Positions 27,983 to 37,236 of a DNA stretch of 64,000 nt are shown piece after piece. The notes under the pieces are model-generated. The model saw only the letters and a program-made list of their open reading frames with translations. It searched no databases and was not told where the DNA came from. Every line of letters starts with the position of its first letter. Within the stretch, counting starts at the first letter, position 1. The position numbers and the translations under genes were made by a program. The DNA comes from Weissella soli (GTDB lineage Bacteria > Bacillota > Bacilli > Lactobacillales > Lactobacillaceae), in assembly GCF_001761545.1 (NCBI RefSeq), contig NZ_CP017326.1:1240001-1304000 (forward strand), read 5' to 3'.

Positions 27983-28768
27983 CTAGTTTGCCTTACTACG
28001 CGTGGCCTGACGCGCTAATTGAACTAATTCAACAAAGGTACTTGGATCCAAAGCAGCATCGCCTACGAGTACGCCATCAATGTCTGGTTGGCGCATTAAT
28101 TCAAACGCATTGGTAGGTTTGACTGAGCCACCGTACATAATGCGTACTTGATTGGCAATTTCCCAACCATACATATCAGCCAAGGTTAACCGAATGCGCC
28201 GCAAACTGAATTGTGCTAGTTCCGGCGTCATGGCTTGACCGCTACCAATCGCGGCTGTCGGTTCATAAGCCAACACTAATTTGACGACATCGGGAGCGCT
28301 AATTCCCTCAAGCGATTCAATCACTTGATTCACCACCCAATGCACATGATCACCTTCAGACTCGGTGACAATGGCCTCATCAATCGCGATGATTGGCACT
28401 AAGTGATGTTGGATGGCGGCCAACGCCTTTAAATTAACCATTTCGTCAGTTTCACGGAAATAATTACGGCGTTCTGAGTGGCCAATAATGACATAGGCCA
28501 CCCCTAGGTCTTCCAGGGCTGCCGGTGAAGTTTCACCTGTGTAAGCACCCCGTTCTTGCCAATAAACATTCTCAGCCCCGATGGCAATGGTCGACTCCCG
28601 GGCTGCTTTCACCATCTTACTAAGTAACACATCTTGCCCAGCCAACACTGTTTCAACATCATCTTGGCCAGCTAAAGTAACTTGCACTTTTTCAATATAT
28701 TCCTTTGTTTCACTGGGCAATTTGTTCATCTTCCAATTTGCCACCACTAGTGGTTTGCGAGTTGTCAT
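27983..28768 (-). CDS. tpiA: Triosephosphate isomerase (divergent)
   Basis: The protein is 261 residues with ANWKMNK (Lys13), IIGHSERR (His97), catalytic Glu169 in AYEP and phosphate-binding MYGGSVKP. It interconverts DHAP and glyceraldehyde-3-phosphate. Several usually conserved residues differ: the loop-6 hinge after the Glu reads PTAAIGSG instead of P-x-W-AIGTG, and the segment that normally contains C-x-G-E reads AIDE. Start 28768 is set by GAGGAGG ten bases upstream. It lies between ptsI and eno. Confidence 0.93.
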   Translation of the reverse strand: MTTRKPLVVANWKMNKLPSETKEYIEKVQVTLAGQDDVETVLAGQDVLLSKMVKAARESTIAIGAENVYWQERGAYTGETSPAALEDLGVAYVIIGHSERRNYFRETDEMVNLKALAAIQHHLVPIIAIDEAIVTESEGDHVHWVVNQVIESLEGISAPDVVKLVLAYEPTAAIGSGQAMTPELAQFSLRRIRLTLADMYGWEIANQVRIMYGGSVKPTNAFELMRQPDIDGVLVGDAALDPSTFVELVQLARQATRSKAN

Positions 28769-28801
28769 CTGGACAACCTCCTCTGTCACTTTTTTCCGAT
28801 G

Positions 28802-28830
28802 AAAAAAGAGGAGTATGAACTCCTCTTTTT
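28802..28830 (-). terminator. Terminator after ptsI
   Basis: AAAAAGAGGAGT/ACTCCTCTTTTT with a 4-base loop, directly after the ptsI stop codon and before tpiA. Confidence 0.87.
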
Positions 28831-28833
28831 AGA

Positions 28834-30561
28834 TTATTTGTCGTAAACTTCCGCTTCAACTAATGCCTTAACTTCGTCATTAGTTTCCATATCCAAGGCC
28901 TTTTCGGCCAATACGGCCATTTCAGCAGTTGATAAACGCTTCATCAATGAACGAGTTTGCAAAACTGAAGTTGCTGACATAGAGAATTCATCTAATCCTA
29001 AGCCCATCAAGATAGGCACGGCGATTTGATCACCCGCCATTTCACCACACATCGCCACGAACTTATTGTACTTATGTGCGGCATCAATCACGTTCTTAAT
29101 TAAGCGCATGATTGATGGGTTGTATGGTTGGTACAAATAAGCGACATGTTCGTTACCACGATCAGCAGCCATTGTGTAGGCAATCAAGTCATTGGTTCCG
29201 ATTGAGAAGAAATCGACTTCTTGCGCAAATTTATCAGCAAGCATCGCTGCGGCTGGAATTTCAATCATGATACCCAACTTGATGTCGTCAGCAACGGCAA
29301 CACCATCCGCAATGAGCTTTTCCTTCTCTTCATTAAAGATTGACCGAGCCTGACGGAACTCGCCAAGTGTAGCAATCATTGGGAACATAATCCACAAGTT
29401 TCCGTAAACAGAAGCTCGCAATAATGCCCGCAATTGTGTGCGGAAAATGTCTTGCTTGTCCAATGAAATACGAATGGCGCGATAACCCATGAATGGGTTT
29501 TCTTCTTCAGGAAGTGGCATATATGGTAAGTACTTATCCCCACCAATGTCCATCGTACGAATCGTGACGGGCTTGCCATCCATCCCTGCAAGAACTGTCT
29601 TGTAGGCTTCGAATTGATCATCTTCAGTTGGCAATTCTTGTGAGTCCATATATAGGAACTCAGTTCGATATAACCCAATTCCTTCTGAACCGTTAGCCAA
29701 GACACCATCCAAATCCTTTGGTGTACCAATGTTGGCACCAGTCATGAATTCCTTACCATCGGCAGAAACTGTCTTCTCATTCTTTAATGCAGCCCATTCC
29801 GCCTTTTGTGCCAAGTAAGTCTCACCCTTTTGAGTGTATTCCTTAACTTGCTCGTCAGTTGGATTGACGATAGCTTGACCATCTAGGCCGTCCAAGATGA
29901 CCAAGTCACCTTCATTAATCTTAGCTGTTGCTGTACCACTTCCAACTACGGCTGGGATTTCAAGTGTACGTGCCATGATAGCTGCGTGCGCTGTCCGCCC
30001 CCCAAGGTCAGTAATAAAGCCTTTAACGTACTTACGATCAAGCTGAGCAGTATCAGAAGGTGTCATATCCTTTGCAATGATTACAACTTCATCTTGAATC
30101 AAGGCTGGGTTAGGCAACTTCTTACCCAACAAGTGGGCGAGCACACGCTTAGTGACGTCACGAATATCTGCTGCACGTTCAGCCATGTATGGGTTATCAT
30201 CCGCCATTGCTTCAAACATACCAATATACGTGTCGGTAACATTTTTCAAGGCTGCTTCTGCGTTAATCTTCTCAGACTCAATTGCATTGTGAATCCCACC
30301 GATCAATTCAGGGTCTTCCAATACCATGATATGCGCGGTGAAGACTTCGGCCTCTTCTGCACCCATATTTACTTTTGCTTTGTCGCGAATAACTTCCAAA
30401 TCTGTCTTAGATACAGAAAAGGCCGCAGTTACGCGGTCCTCTTCAGCTTGAACATCATCAATAGTGACCTGTTCAAAAGACAAATCTGGATCCACGAGCT
30501 TATATGCTTTTGCAATTGCGACACCATTTGATGCTGCAATTCCCTCAATCACTTCTGCCAT
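28834..30561 (-). CDS. ptsI: PTS enzyme I (PEP-protein phosphotransferase)
   Basis: The protein is 575 residues with the phosphorylated His in [36 protein letters not shown], the PEP-binding [19 protein letters not shown] and the catalytic Cys in AMCGEMAGD. It passes phosphate from PEP to HPr. It starts 47 bases after ptsH and is cotranscribed with it from a cre-containing promoter. Confidence 0.97.
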   Translation of the reverse strand: MAEVIEGIAASNGVAIAKAYKLVDPDLSFEQVTIDDVQAEEDRVTAAFSVSKTDLEVIRDKAKVNMGAEEAEVFTAHIMVLEDPELIGGIHNAIESEKINAEAALKNVTDTYIGMFEAMADDNPYMAERAADIRDVTKRVLAHLLGKKLPNPALIQDEVVIIAKDMTPSDTAQLDRKYVKGFITDLGGRTAHAAIMARTLEIPAVVGSGTATAKINEGDLVILDGLDGQAIVNPTDEQVKEYTQKGETYLAQKAEWAALKNEKTVSADGKEFMTGANIGTPKDLDGVLANGSEGIGLYRTEFLYMDSQELPTEDDQFEAYKTVLAGMDGKPVTIRTMDIGGDKYLPYMPLPEEENPFMGYRAIRISLDKQDIFRTQLRALLRASVYGNLWIMFPMIATLGEFRQARSIFNEEKEKLIADGVAVADDIKLGIMIEIPAAAMLADKFAQEVDFFSIGTNDLIAYTMAADRGNEHVAYLYQPYNPSIMRLIKNVIDAAHKYNKFVAMCGEMAGDQIAVPILMGLGLDEFSMSATSVLQTRSLMKRLSTAEMAVLAEKALDMETNDEVKALVEAEVYDK

Positions 30562-30608
30562 CGTCGTTTCCCCTGATCCGTACTTAATCTCGTAAATTAA
30601 ACTGATTA

Positions 30609-30875
30609 TTAGTCAGTCAAGCCTTCAGCTGCCATAGTATCGGCGATTGCTGAAAGTGCTTCAGCTTCGTCATCACCTTCTGCAGAAATAGTTACATCAG
30701 CGTTTTGACCAACACCCAATGACATAACGCCCATGATTGACTTCAAGTTAACATCTTTACCTTGGTATGACAAAGTAACGTTTGAAGCAAACTTTGATGC
30801 TGCTTGTACCAACAATGTTGCAGGGCGAGCGTGGATACCAGTTTCGGCTACAATGTGAAACTCACGTGATTCCAT
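30609..30875 (-). CDS. ptsH: PTS phosphocarrier protein HPr
   Basis: The protein is 88 residues. GIHARPA carries the catalytic His (about 15), and [11 protein letters not shown] carries the regulatory Ser (about 46-47) used by HPr kinase, which is encoded at 35542-36471. HPr is both a PTS carrier and, when Ser-phosphorylated, the CcpA co-effector. A cre box overlaps its promoter. Confidence 0.97.
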   Translation of the reverse strand: MESREFHIVAETGIHARPATLLVQAASKFASNVTLSYQGKDVNLKSIMGVMSLGVGQNADVTISAEGDDEAEALSAIADTMAAEGLTD

Positions 30876-30953
30876 GATTCTATTCTCCTCTAAACCAATA
30901 ATTAATTTTATTAATAATAACTAAGGCAACGACGCCCCGGTTCTATGTTGTAT

Positions 30954-30991
30954 ATAGTAGCAGTTTTTGATTTCTTTTGCAAGCGTTTTCA
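30954..30991 (-). promoter_or_regulatory. ptsHI promoter with overlapping cre box
   Basis: Minus-strand TTGCAA (30977-30982) and TACTAT (30954-30959) are 17 bases apart. TGAAAACGCTTGCA (30978-30991) fits the catabolite-responsive element pattern TGNAANCGNNNNCA and covers the -35. It also overlaps the stop codon of the small gene upstream. Confidence 0.78.
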
Positions 30992-31162
30992 TTCCTTTTT
31001 CACATACGTGATGCTCCCACCTTGTGCTGCAATTCCACGAATCGCATTTTGGTAGGGATAGTCACGCCAGACTTCATAGAACTGCGGAAAGTCTTGCGCT
31101 TCAAGCACAAACTGTTCAAGTTCACCATTTCGCACTTGATTTAGCAACGCTTCAAAATCCAT
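30989..31162 (-). CDS. Hypothetical small protein, 57 aa
   Basis: A complete short frame begins MDFEALLNQVRNGELEQF and ends ITYVKKE, with AAAGGAAG seven bases before the ATG. It is acidic, soluble and contains aromatic residues in FPQFYEVWRDYPYQ, and looks like a folded small domain rather than random translation. Its stop codon lies within the ptsH cre box. Family not identified. Confidence 0.62.
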   Translation of the reverse strand: MDFEALLNQVRNGELEQFVLEAQDFPQFYEVWRDYPYQNAIRGIAAQGGSITYVKKE

Positions 31163-31242
31163 CTCAACTTCCTTTCTAAAAACAACTATCTACATTCTAA
31201 CAAATTTTTTATGAAACCGTTATCTTATTTTCACCAGAACTC

Positions 31243-31284
31243 AAAAAAGATTGATTGATTACTCCATAATCATCAACCTTTTTC
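31243..31284 (-). terminator. Terminator after fabH
   Basis: GGTTGAT-GATT pairs with AATC-ATCAATC (one bulge) on the minus strand and is followed by TTTTTT. Confidence 0.7.
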
Positions 31285-31288
31285 AATG

Positions 31289-32266
31289 TTAGAATTGCAA
31301 CAAAAGACTACCGTATGTGAAGCCCGCACCAAAACCAGTCAACAATACTTTTTTACCTGTTAAATCTTCTTTACGGTTTAATTCATCAAATGCCATCGCA
31401 ATACCAGCTGATGAAGTATTACCATAGTACACCACGTTAGCGGCAAACTTAGCCATCGGTTGCACCAATTGATCAGCAATGTTTTCAATGATGCGTAAAT
31501 TAGCCTGGTGTGTGATATAAAAGTCAACGTCATCAGGTGACAAATTTTGGTCAGCCAAGAATTCAGTAATGTGTTGGGGGATTAATTCGGTGACTTCCGT
31601 GAACACTTGGCGGCCAAGCTGTGCGAAGGCGTCCGTCTTAGGATAATTATCCGCTGACAATTCAGTCAACGGCGCCACACGTCCAGAATGAACCACCTCA
31701 GCATCGCCAATTGTACGCATCCGCTCAGCAACTACTTGATTTTCGTCTTCATCAACCGCACTGACAATCACTGCACCGGCACCATCACCGAAGAAAACAG
31801 TCGACGTGCGATCTTTAAAATCCATCATTTTTGAATTCACTTCAGCAGAAATCACCAACGCATACTTATATTGTCCGGAACGGATAAACTTATCCGCCGT
31901 ACTCATCCCAAAGACAAACCCGGCACAAGCCGTTGAGATATCATAGGCCCATGCATGCTCAGCTTGCAGATTTCGTTGGACTAAGGCTGCCGTCGAAGGT
32001 GCTAACCCATCCGGCGTAAAGGTCGTCACAATAATTAAATCGATATCAGCTGGTGTGAGATCAATTTGGGCTAACGCCAAGCGTGCCGCTTGTGTTGCCA
32101 AATCAGACGTATTTTCACCCTGTAAAGACATCCGCCGTTCTTTAATACCAGTGTGTGCTTGAATCCATTCGTCGTTTGTTTCCATGATGGCTGCTAAATC
32201 ATCGTTCGTAACGACATCAGATGGCACATAGTGCGCTGATGCAATGATTTTAGTACCTAGTGTCAT
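31289..32266 (-). CDS. fabH: 3-oxoacyl-ACP synthase III (KAS III)
   Basis: The protein is 325 residues with catalytic Cys114 (STACAGFVFG), His in ITHQANLRI and Asn in YYGNTSSAG, the complete KAS III triad. It condenses acetyl-CoA with malonyl-ACP to start fatty acid synthesis. It stands alone between trxB and the ptsH region, without the acpP/fabD/fabG genes that usually follow. AGAGAGGAAG precedes the ATG. Confidence 0.94.
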   Translation of the reverse strand: MTLGTKIIASAHYVPSDVVTNDDLAAIMETNDEWIQAHTGIKERRMSLQGENTSDLATQAARLALAQIDLTPADIDLIIVTTFTPDGLAPSTAALVQRNLQAEHAWAYDISTACAGFVFGMSTADKFIRSGQYKYALVISAEVNSKMMDFKDRTSTVFFGDGAGAVIVSAVDEDENQVVAERMRTIGDAEVVHSGRVAPLTELSADNYPKTDAFAQLGRQVFTEVTELIPQHITEFLADQNLSPDDVDFYITHQANLRIIENIADQLVQPMAKFAANVVYYGNTSSAGIAMAFDELNRKEDLTGKKVLLTGFGAGFTYGSLLLQF

Positions 32267-32378
32267 AGTAACTTCCTCTCTCTTTGCTCTATATTAGGAC
32301 CATAATGTTTGATCTTGATTCAAACATTCAATTATCCAATCTTACACTATCCTTTGCAGATATTAAACTAATCAGTAC

Positions 32379-32413
32379 AAAAAAGACTCCTTGTCCGAAA
32401 ACAAAAAAGTCTT
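32379..32413 (-). terminator. Probable terminator after trxB
   Basis: Outer arms AAGACT/AGTCTT and inner TTGT/ACAA pair on the minus strand, with TTTTTT after the outer arm. Weak but well placed. Confidence 0.6.
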
Positions 32414-32423
32414 GCTAAAATAC

Positions 32424-33374
32424 TTATTCAGTTACCGCACTGGCGACATCTTTTAACGCTTCGACATAACCGTATGCCGCTTGGCCGGCAATCGCAGCAT
32501 CCCCAACGGCGGTGGTGATTTGACGTAGTTCCTTCTCACGAACATCACCAATCGCAAAGATACCCGGTTGGTCCGTTGCCATCCTGTCATCAGTTAGCAC
32601 CCAGCCTAAGTTATTGGTCACACCTAAGTCATTGAATGGCTCTGAGATTGGCAACAAGCCCACATAGATAAAGACACCGGCGGCTGCCAAAGTTGAAATT
32701 TCATCAGTTTGATTATTGCGAATACGGACACCCGTCACGCGGTTATCTGCCCCTAAAATTTCTTCCACTTCAGAATTCCAGATAAAATCGATTTTGTCGT
32801 TGGCAAACGCCCGATCTTGAATGATTTGTAAGGCGCGCAACTTGTCACGGCGATGCACAACTGTGACCTTGTCAACGATACCAGCTAAGTACGTTGCTTC
32901 TTCAATGGCTGAATCACCGCCACCAACGACAATGACATGTTCCCCTTTGAAAAAGGCACCATCACAAACTGCACAATACGAAACACCACGGCCAGTGAAC
33001 GTTTCTTCACCAGGCACACCCAACTTCTTGTAGGCGGCGCCGGTCGCCAAAATCACTGAGCTGGCTGTATATTCATCCATGTCGGTGATAATCCGCCAAG
33101 TTTGTGCATCTGCAGCAATGACGTGTTCAACAGAGCCAAAAGCGTACTCTACCCCGAATTTAGTCGTGGAAGCGAACATTTTTTCGGCTAATTCAGGTCC
33201 CAAAACACTTGGAAAGCCTGGGTAATTCTCGATTTCAGCAGTATTATTCATTTGACCGCCATAAATGCCACGATCAACCATCAATACTGACATGTTTGCA
33301 CGAGCCGCATAGGTTGCCGCAGTCATACCGGCAGGCCCAGCCCCGATAATTACGACATCATAGTGTTGTGTCAT
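32424..33374 (-). CDS. trxB: Thioredoxin reductase
   Basis: The protein is 316 residues with FAD motif GAGPAG at 11-16, redox site CAVC at 134-137, NADPH motif GGGDSAIEEA and a C-terminal FAIGDVREKELRQITTAVGDAAIAG. It reduces thioredoxin with NADPH. Start 33374 is set by GGAGG eight bases upstream. An 8-bp inverted repeat ATATTCAC/GTGAATAT (33401-33408, 33431-33438) lies in its leader. Confidence 0.96.
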   Translation of the reverse strand: MTQHYDVVIIGAGPAGMTAATYAARANMSVLMVDRGIYGGQMNNTAEIENYPGFPSVLGPELAEKMFASTTKFGVEYAFGSVEHVIAADAQTWRIITDMDEYTASSVILATGAAYKKLGVPGEETFTGRGVSYCAVCDGAFFKGEHVIVVGGGDSAIEEATYLAGIVDKVTVVHRRDKLRALQIIQDRAFANDKIDFIWNSEVEEILGADNRVTGVRIRNNQTDEISTLAAAGVFIYVGLLPISEPFNDLGVTNNLGWVLTDDRMATDQPGIFAIGDVREKELRQITTAVGDAAIAGQAAYGYVEALKDVASAVTE

Positions 33375-33484
33375 GGTTGTTTCCTCCATATTCAAGATTT
33401 ATATTCACAAAATGATCTTTTATTAAATTAGTGAATATTTTACCCTGCTTAACCCCGTTTGGCTATATCTATTTCATTACAGAA

Positions 33485-33521
33485 AAATGAGAGGTTACTA
33501 CAATGCAGTAACCCCTCACTT
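33485..33521 (-). terminator. Terminator after galU
   Basis: GAGGGGTTACT/AGTAACCTCTC with one mismatch pair and a short T tract on the minus strand. Confidence 0.78.
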
Positions 33522-33534
33522 TCTTCCACCAGGC

Positions 33535-34410
33535 TTAGTCCAAAGTGGCCGCTAAATCCTTAATGTATTGCTTCAAGGCATCCTTTGTTTGGGGATGTTC
33601 CAAACCAAATTCAATATTGGTCATCAAAAAACCAATCTTTGAACCGACATCGAATCGCTTACCCTTGAATTCATGAGCGTAGACGTGTTGCCGTTGATTC
33701 AATGAATCAATCGCATCCGTCAATTGAATTTCATTCCCCTTACCAGGAGCAGTGTGTTCCAACTCTTCGAAAATCTCTGGCGTTAGCAAGTAACGACCAA
33801 TGATCGCCAAGTCAGAAGGGGCATCTTCTGGCTTTGGCTTTTCAACGAATGAAGTCACCTTGAACAAACCATCGCTGACTTCAGCTTCAGGGTTGATCAC
33901 CCCATATTCAGAAACCTGCTCATGAGGTACTCGCATAACGGCCAAGGTTGAATCACCCGTCTGCTCGTAACGATCAATCAATTGCTTGGTCAAAGGTACT
34001 TCGTCAGTCATCAAATCATCACCTAACATGACCACGAAAGGTTCGTCACCGATAAAGGCTTTAGCAGTCAATACGGCGTCACCCAAACCACGTGGGTGTG
34101 ATTGACGAATGAAGTACAAGTTGATATCCGTTGTTTCTTCAACAATCTTCAACAACTCGTCCTTTCCCTTTTCTTTCAAGTTGTTTTCCAACTCAGGATT
34201 TGAATCAAAGTGATCTTCAATTGAACGCTTTGACTTACCATCCACGATCACGATGTCTTCGATACCTGAGGCCAAAGCTTCTTCAATGATAAATTGAATC
34301 GTTGGCTTATCAACAATCGGCAACATTTCCTTAGCTAATGCCTTGGTAGCAGGCAAAAAACGTGTTCCCAACCCTGCAGCTGGGATAACAGCTTTACGTA
34401 CTTTCTTCAT
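33535..34410 (-). CDS. galU: UTP-glucose-1-phosphate uridylyltransferase
   Basis: The protein is 291 residues with the nucleotide signature [37 protein letters not shown] and MLGDDL. It makes UDP-glucose for polysaccharide, glycolipid or galactose pathways. Its ribosome site AAGGAG lies in the end of gpsA, so it is coupled to it. Confidence 0.96.
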   Translation of the reverse strand: MKKVRKAVIPAAGLGTRFLPATKALAKEMLPIVDKPTIQFIIEEALASGIEDIVIVDGKSKRSIEDHFDSNPELENNLKEKGKDELLKIVEETTDINLYFIRQSHPRGLGDAVLTAKAFIGDEPFVVMLGDDLMTDEVPLTKQLIDRYEQTGDSTLAVMRVPHEQVSEYGVINPEAEVSDGLFKVTSFVEKPKPEDAPSDLAIIGRYLLTPEIFEELEHTAPGKGNEIQLTDAIDSLNQRQHVYAHEFKGKRFDVGSKIGFLMTNIEFGLEHPQTKDALKQYIKDLAATLD

Positions 34411-34416
34411 AACTCA

Positions 34417-35436
34417 CTATTCTCCTTCTTGGTGTACGGGACGGCCCATCAATTCTGCAATGGCATCCTTGGGATCTTGATTTTCGTACAACACTTGATA
34501 AATTGCTTTTGTAATTGGCATATCGACGTGCTTTTGCTGTGCGAGTTCATGCACAACCTTAGTCGTTGAGATACCTTCAATAACCATTCCCATGTGAGCA
34601 ACAATCTCATCAAGGCTTTTGCCTTCACCAAGCTGTAGCCCAGCACGGAAATTACGAGAATGCACGGATGTAGCGGTGGCATATAGATCACCAACCCCCG
34701 CCAGACCCATAAAGGTCAATGGGTTAGCACCCAAGGCTTGACCTAGACGCGCAATTTCGGCCAAACCACGCGTGAACAAGGCAGCTTTCGCATTAGCATC
34801 ATAACCAAGGCTTTCAAGAGCCCCCGCGCCAATGGCGATGACATTCTTCAAGGCACCCCCAATTTCAGAACCAACTAAATCATCATTAGTGTAGACACGG
34901 AAACTAGCATTGGTAAAGACTGCTTGCACACGTTCGGCAACTTTCAGATCATCACTGGCGACACTCACCAAAGTGGGATCATGTTTAATCGTCCCCTCAG
35001 CATGTGAAGGTCCTTCGATCACCGCAACCGCTTCGCGATACTTGGGATCGACCTCTTCAGCCAACATTTCAGATGTTCGCTTATAGGTACCCGGCTCTAA
35101 GCCTTTTGTCGCACCAACGAGAATCACCTTTTGACCAATATTGGCCAGCGTTTCCTGTAACTTATGGGCCACTTCGCGTGTGGCCTTCGTTGGCACAACA
35201 CTTAAAATGATTTCAGCACCGGCAACAGCTGCGCGCAAATCAGTATAGGCGACAACACCTTCATGCAATGGATTTTCACCCAAGTATTTACTATTTAAGT
35301 GGGTTTCGTTAATTTCAGCTACTTGGGCAGCCCGATGGGACCATAACCGAACGTCATGATGATTCTCCGCCAAGACGTTTGCTAGTGCAGTTCCCCATGA
35401 ACCGGCACCAAGCACAGCAATTGATGTTGTACTCAA
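34417..35436 (-). CDS. gpsA: NAD(P)-dependent glycerol-3-phosphate dehydrogenase
   Basis: The protein is 339 residues with the nucleotide site VLGAGSWGTALANVLAEN, GATKGLEPGT and a C-terminal GLAGVGDLYATATSVHSRN. It reduces DHAP to sn-glycerol-3-phosphate for phospholipids. GAGGCTTATTTTG precedes the start. It follows hprK after about 105 bases; the lgt gene often found between the two is absent. Confidence 0.96.
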   Translation of the reverse strand: MSTTSIAVLGAGSWGTALANVLAENHHDVRLWSHRAAQVAEINETHLNSKYLGENPLHEGVVAYTDLRAAVAGAEIILSVVPTKATREVAHKLQETLANIGQKVILVGATKGLEPGTYKRTSEMLAEEVDPKYREAVAVIEGPSHAEGTIKHDPTLVSVASDDLKVAERVQAVFTNASFRVYTNDDLVGSEIGGALKNVIAIGAGALESLGYDANAKAALFTRGLAEIARLGQALGANPLTFMGLAGVGDLYATATSVHSRNFRAGLQLGEGKSLDEIVAHMGMVIEGISTTKVVHELAQQKHVDMPITKAIYQVLYENQDPKDAIAELMGRPVHQEGE

Positions 35437-35491
35437 AATAAGCCTCCTAATTTGCTATTTATGAACAGCAATAACAGAATAATTTTATCAC

Positions 35492-35528
35492 ACAATTAAA
35501 AATTGTATATAAATCAAATTTTAATTGT
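35492..35528 (-). terminator. AT-rich hairpin after hprK, weak terminator
   Basis: ACAATTAAAA/TTTTAATTGT arms of 10 bp with a 17-base loop. The stem is all A/T except two pairs, so termination is probably partial. Confidence 0.45.
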
Positions 35529-35541
35529 TTTCATTTTTTAA

Positions 35542-36471
35542 CTAATTTGAATTCTCAGTAATTAACGAATTCAGATGACTATTAAACGTTTCCGTGGCAT
35601 CAAAGCCCATCTGCTTGGCCCGAAAATTTTTAGCCGCCGTTTCAATCAAAATAGCCAAATTACGACCCGTTTGCACCGGTAGCACCAATCGTGGTAAGTC
35701 AACGTCCAAAATTCGGATAGAATCCTCACCATTACCTAACCGATCGACCACTTGACCATCCTCCCATTTTGCTAGATGCAAATTAAAAGAAATGGTCGCA
35801 TGATTACGCACTGCACCGGCACCAAATAAGTTTAAGACGTCAATGATACCCACACCGCGTAATTCCATGAGATTCTTTAAAATTGCAGGAGCTTCCCCGA
35901 CCAGCCGTTCTTCATCTTGTTGATAAATATCAACGCGGTCATCTGCGATCAACCGGTGGCCCCGTTGGATGAGTTCAAGCGCAGTTTCTGACTTACCAAC
36001 ACCGGAATCACCAGTAATCAGGACGCCTAAGCCGAAGATATCAACCAAAACACCATGTACTGATTGCCGTTCTGCCAGTTGTCCTGATAGAAAGTAAGTC
36101 ATATTGGACAAAATTCGTGATGACGTGAGCTCAGTCGCCAAGACCGGTATCTGAGCTTCATTTGCCGCTTGCATGAACTCTTCTGGTAATTGACGTCCAG
36201 TCGACACCACAAAAACCGGCGTCTCAGCTGACATCATCTTACGGGCAACTAACAATTTCTCTTCATGGCTCATCCGTTGTGCAAAAGACGTTTCCGTTAT
36301 GCCCATGAGTTGCACACGTTCTGCAGCATAATAATTGAAATAGCCGGTCATTTCTAGCCCTGGACGGGAAATGTTTTCCGTCGTGATGGGACGATCCAAA
36401 TATTCGCCACCCGTCACCACCGTCAAACGCGTATTGTCTAATAAATCTTTTACTGTAATTTTTTTTGCCAT
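35542..36471 (-). CDS. hprK: HPr kinase/phosphorylase
   Basis: The protein is 309 residues with the P-loop GDSGVGKS at 154-161, His139 in SVHG, and the C-terminal signature ELRGVGIIDVLNLFG. It phosphorylates HPr at the regulatory Ser in glucose and removes it otherwise. Start 36471 (MAKKITV) follows GTGAGAAA, just after the YvlD-like gene's stop. HPr itself is encoded 5 kb away at 30609-30875. Confidence 0.97.
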   Translation of the reverse strand: MAKKITVKDLLDNTRLTVVTGGEYLDRPITTENISRPGLEMTGYFNYYAAERVQLMGITETSFAQRMSHEEKLLVARKMMSAETPVFVVSTGRQLPEEFMQAANEAQIPVLATELTSSRILSNMTYFLSGQLAERQSVHGVLVDIFGLGVLITGDSGVGKSETALELIQRGHRLIADDRVDIYQQDEERLVGEAPAILKNLMELRGVGIIDVLNLFGAGAVRNHATISFNLHLAKWEDGQVVDRLGNGEDSIRILDVDLPRLVLPVQTGRNLAILIETAAKNFRAKQMGFDATETFNSHLNSLITENSN

Positions 36472-36479
36472 AGTATTTC

Positions 36480-36848
36480 TCACTTGTTGTTTCGAACTAG
36501 ATAACTTGACAGGATTGCGTTAATCACCGACATAATCACCGAAATTAGCAAGGCCCACCCAAAACTTGCGAATTGGAATCCAGCACCCACGATCCAACTT
36601 GTCAGCCACAAAATTACCGCGTTAATCACAAAACCAAATAGGCCAAAGGTTAACAAAGTTAATGGTAAGCTAATTAATTGTAGAAATGGACGCAAGATGC
36701 CATTTAAGATACCCAGTACCAAGGCTGCTAAGATCCCTGTCGTAAAGTTTTCGATATAAAGACCGTTCTTAAAAAATCCTGCCAACGCCAATAACATAAT
36801 TACATTAATTAGTAATCGTTGGAGGAATGAAAATCGATTAAACATCAT
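36480..36848 (-). CDS. YvlD-like membrane protein (phage holin superfamily IV-type)
   Basis: The protein is 122 residues with four hydrophobic helices (around 8-25, 30-46, 55-80, 90-115) and the pattern GILNGILRPFLQLISLPLTLLTFGLFGFVINAVILWLTSWI. Bacillus YvlD and related proteins are cell-envelope stress-linked membrane proteins whose function is not settled. Its stop abuts hprK. An extended -10 (TGGTATAAT) lies upstream at about 36893-36901. Confidence 0.82.
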   Translation of the reverse strand: MMFNRFSFLQRLLINVIMLLALAGFFKNGLYIENFTTGILAALVLGILNGILRPFLQLISLPLTLLTFGLFGFVINAVILWLTSWIVGAGFQFASFGWALLISVIMSVINAILSSYLVRNNK

Positions 36849-36988
36849 ATAATTCCCCAGCTTTCCTTATAATTATTACCATACACAATTCCATTATACC
36901 AGTAATGAAAGCGTTTTTTTAATCAAAGTGTGTAATTTTACAGATTCCCTAAGCTCGGGACAACTCGGCTGGATTTAGTTAGTGCAAT

Positions 36989-37230
36989 AAAAAAACGTCA
37001 AGGACAAGTCCTTGACGTTTAGTTTGGCAATGCTATTGTAATGACCGGCAATAGCTCCGGTGATAGATTACTCTACCAGTCAACGTACACCAATTCCGAA
37101 AAATTGCAGTCATGTGCAGAGGGGGAGTTCCACAACGTCCGTCCTCACCTACCACTAATACGCGTGTTGAGATTTAACTCAGTAGGCCGTATATAAAGAT
37201 CGAAACATGATCTTCTCGACTCATCGCATA
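36989..37230 (-). ncRNA. Candidate structured non-coding RNA, about 240 nt, unidentified
   Basis: A complete transcription unit without an open frame lies here: a sigma-A promoter upstream and a strong terminator at 36989-37020 (13-bp perfect stem AAACGTCAAGGAC-type, then seven T). Folding by eye gives several hairpins (AAGATC/GATCTT, CCTAC/GTAGG, CAATT/AATTG) and near the 3' end an H-type pseudoknot: ACCGG/CCGGT (5 bp; 37044-37048 with 37057-37061) plus GCTATTG/CAATAGC (7 bp; 37032-37038 with 37049-37055). The ends GGTTATGC and GCATTGCC can pair. It does not carry tmRNA, RNase P, SRP or 5S signatures that I recognise. A Lacto-usp/6S relation is possible, since a usp gene is adjacent on the other strand. 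Confidence 0.6.
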
Positions 37231-37236
37231 ACCATA

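Noticed and set aside
36903-36920. cre-like sequence upstream of the YvlD-like gene
   Set aside because: The left half fits (TGAAAGCG) but the right half is all T and lacks the CA, so it does not meet the consensus.
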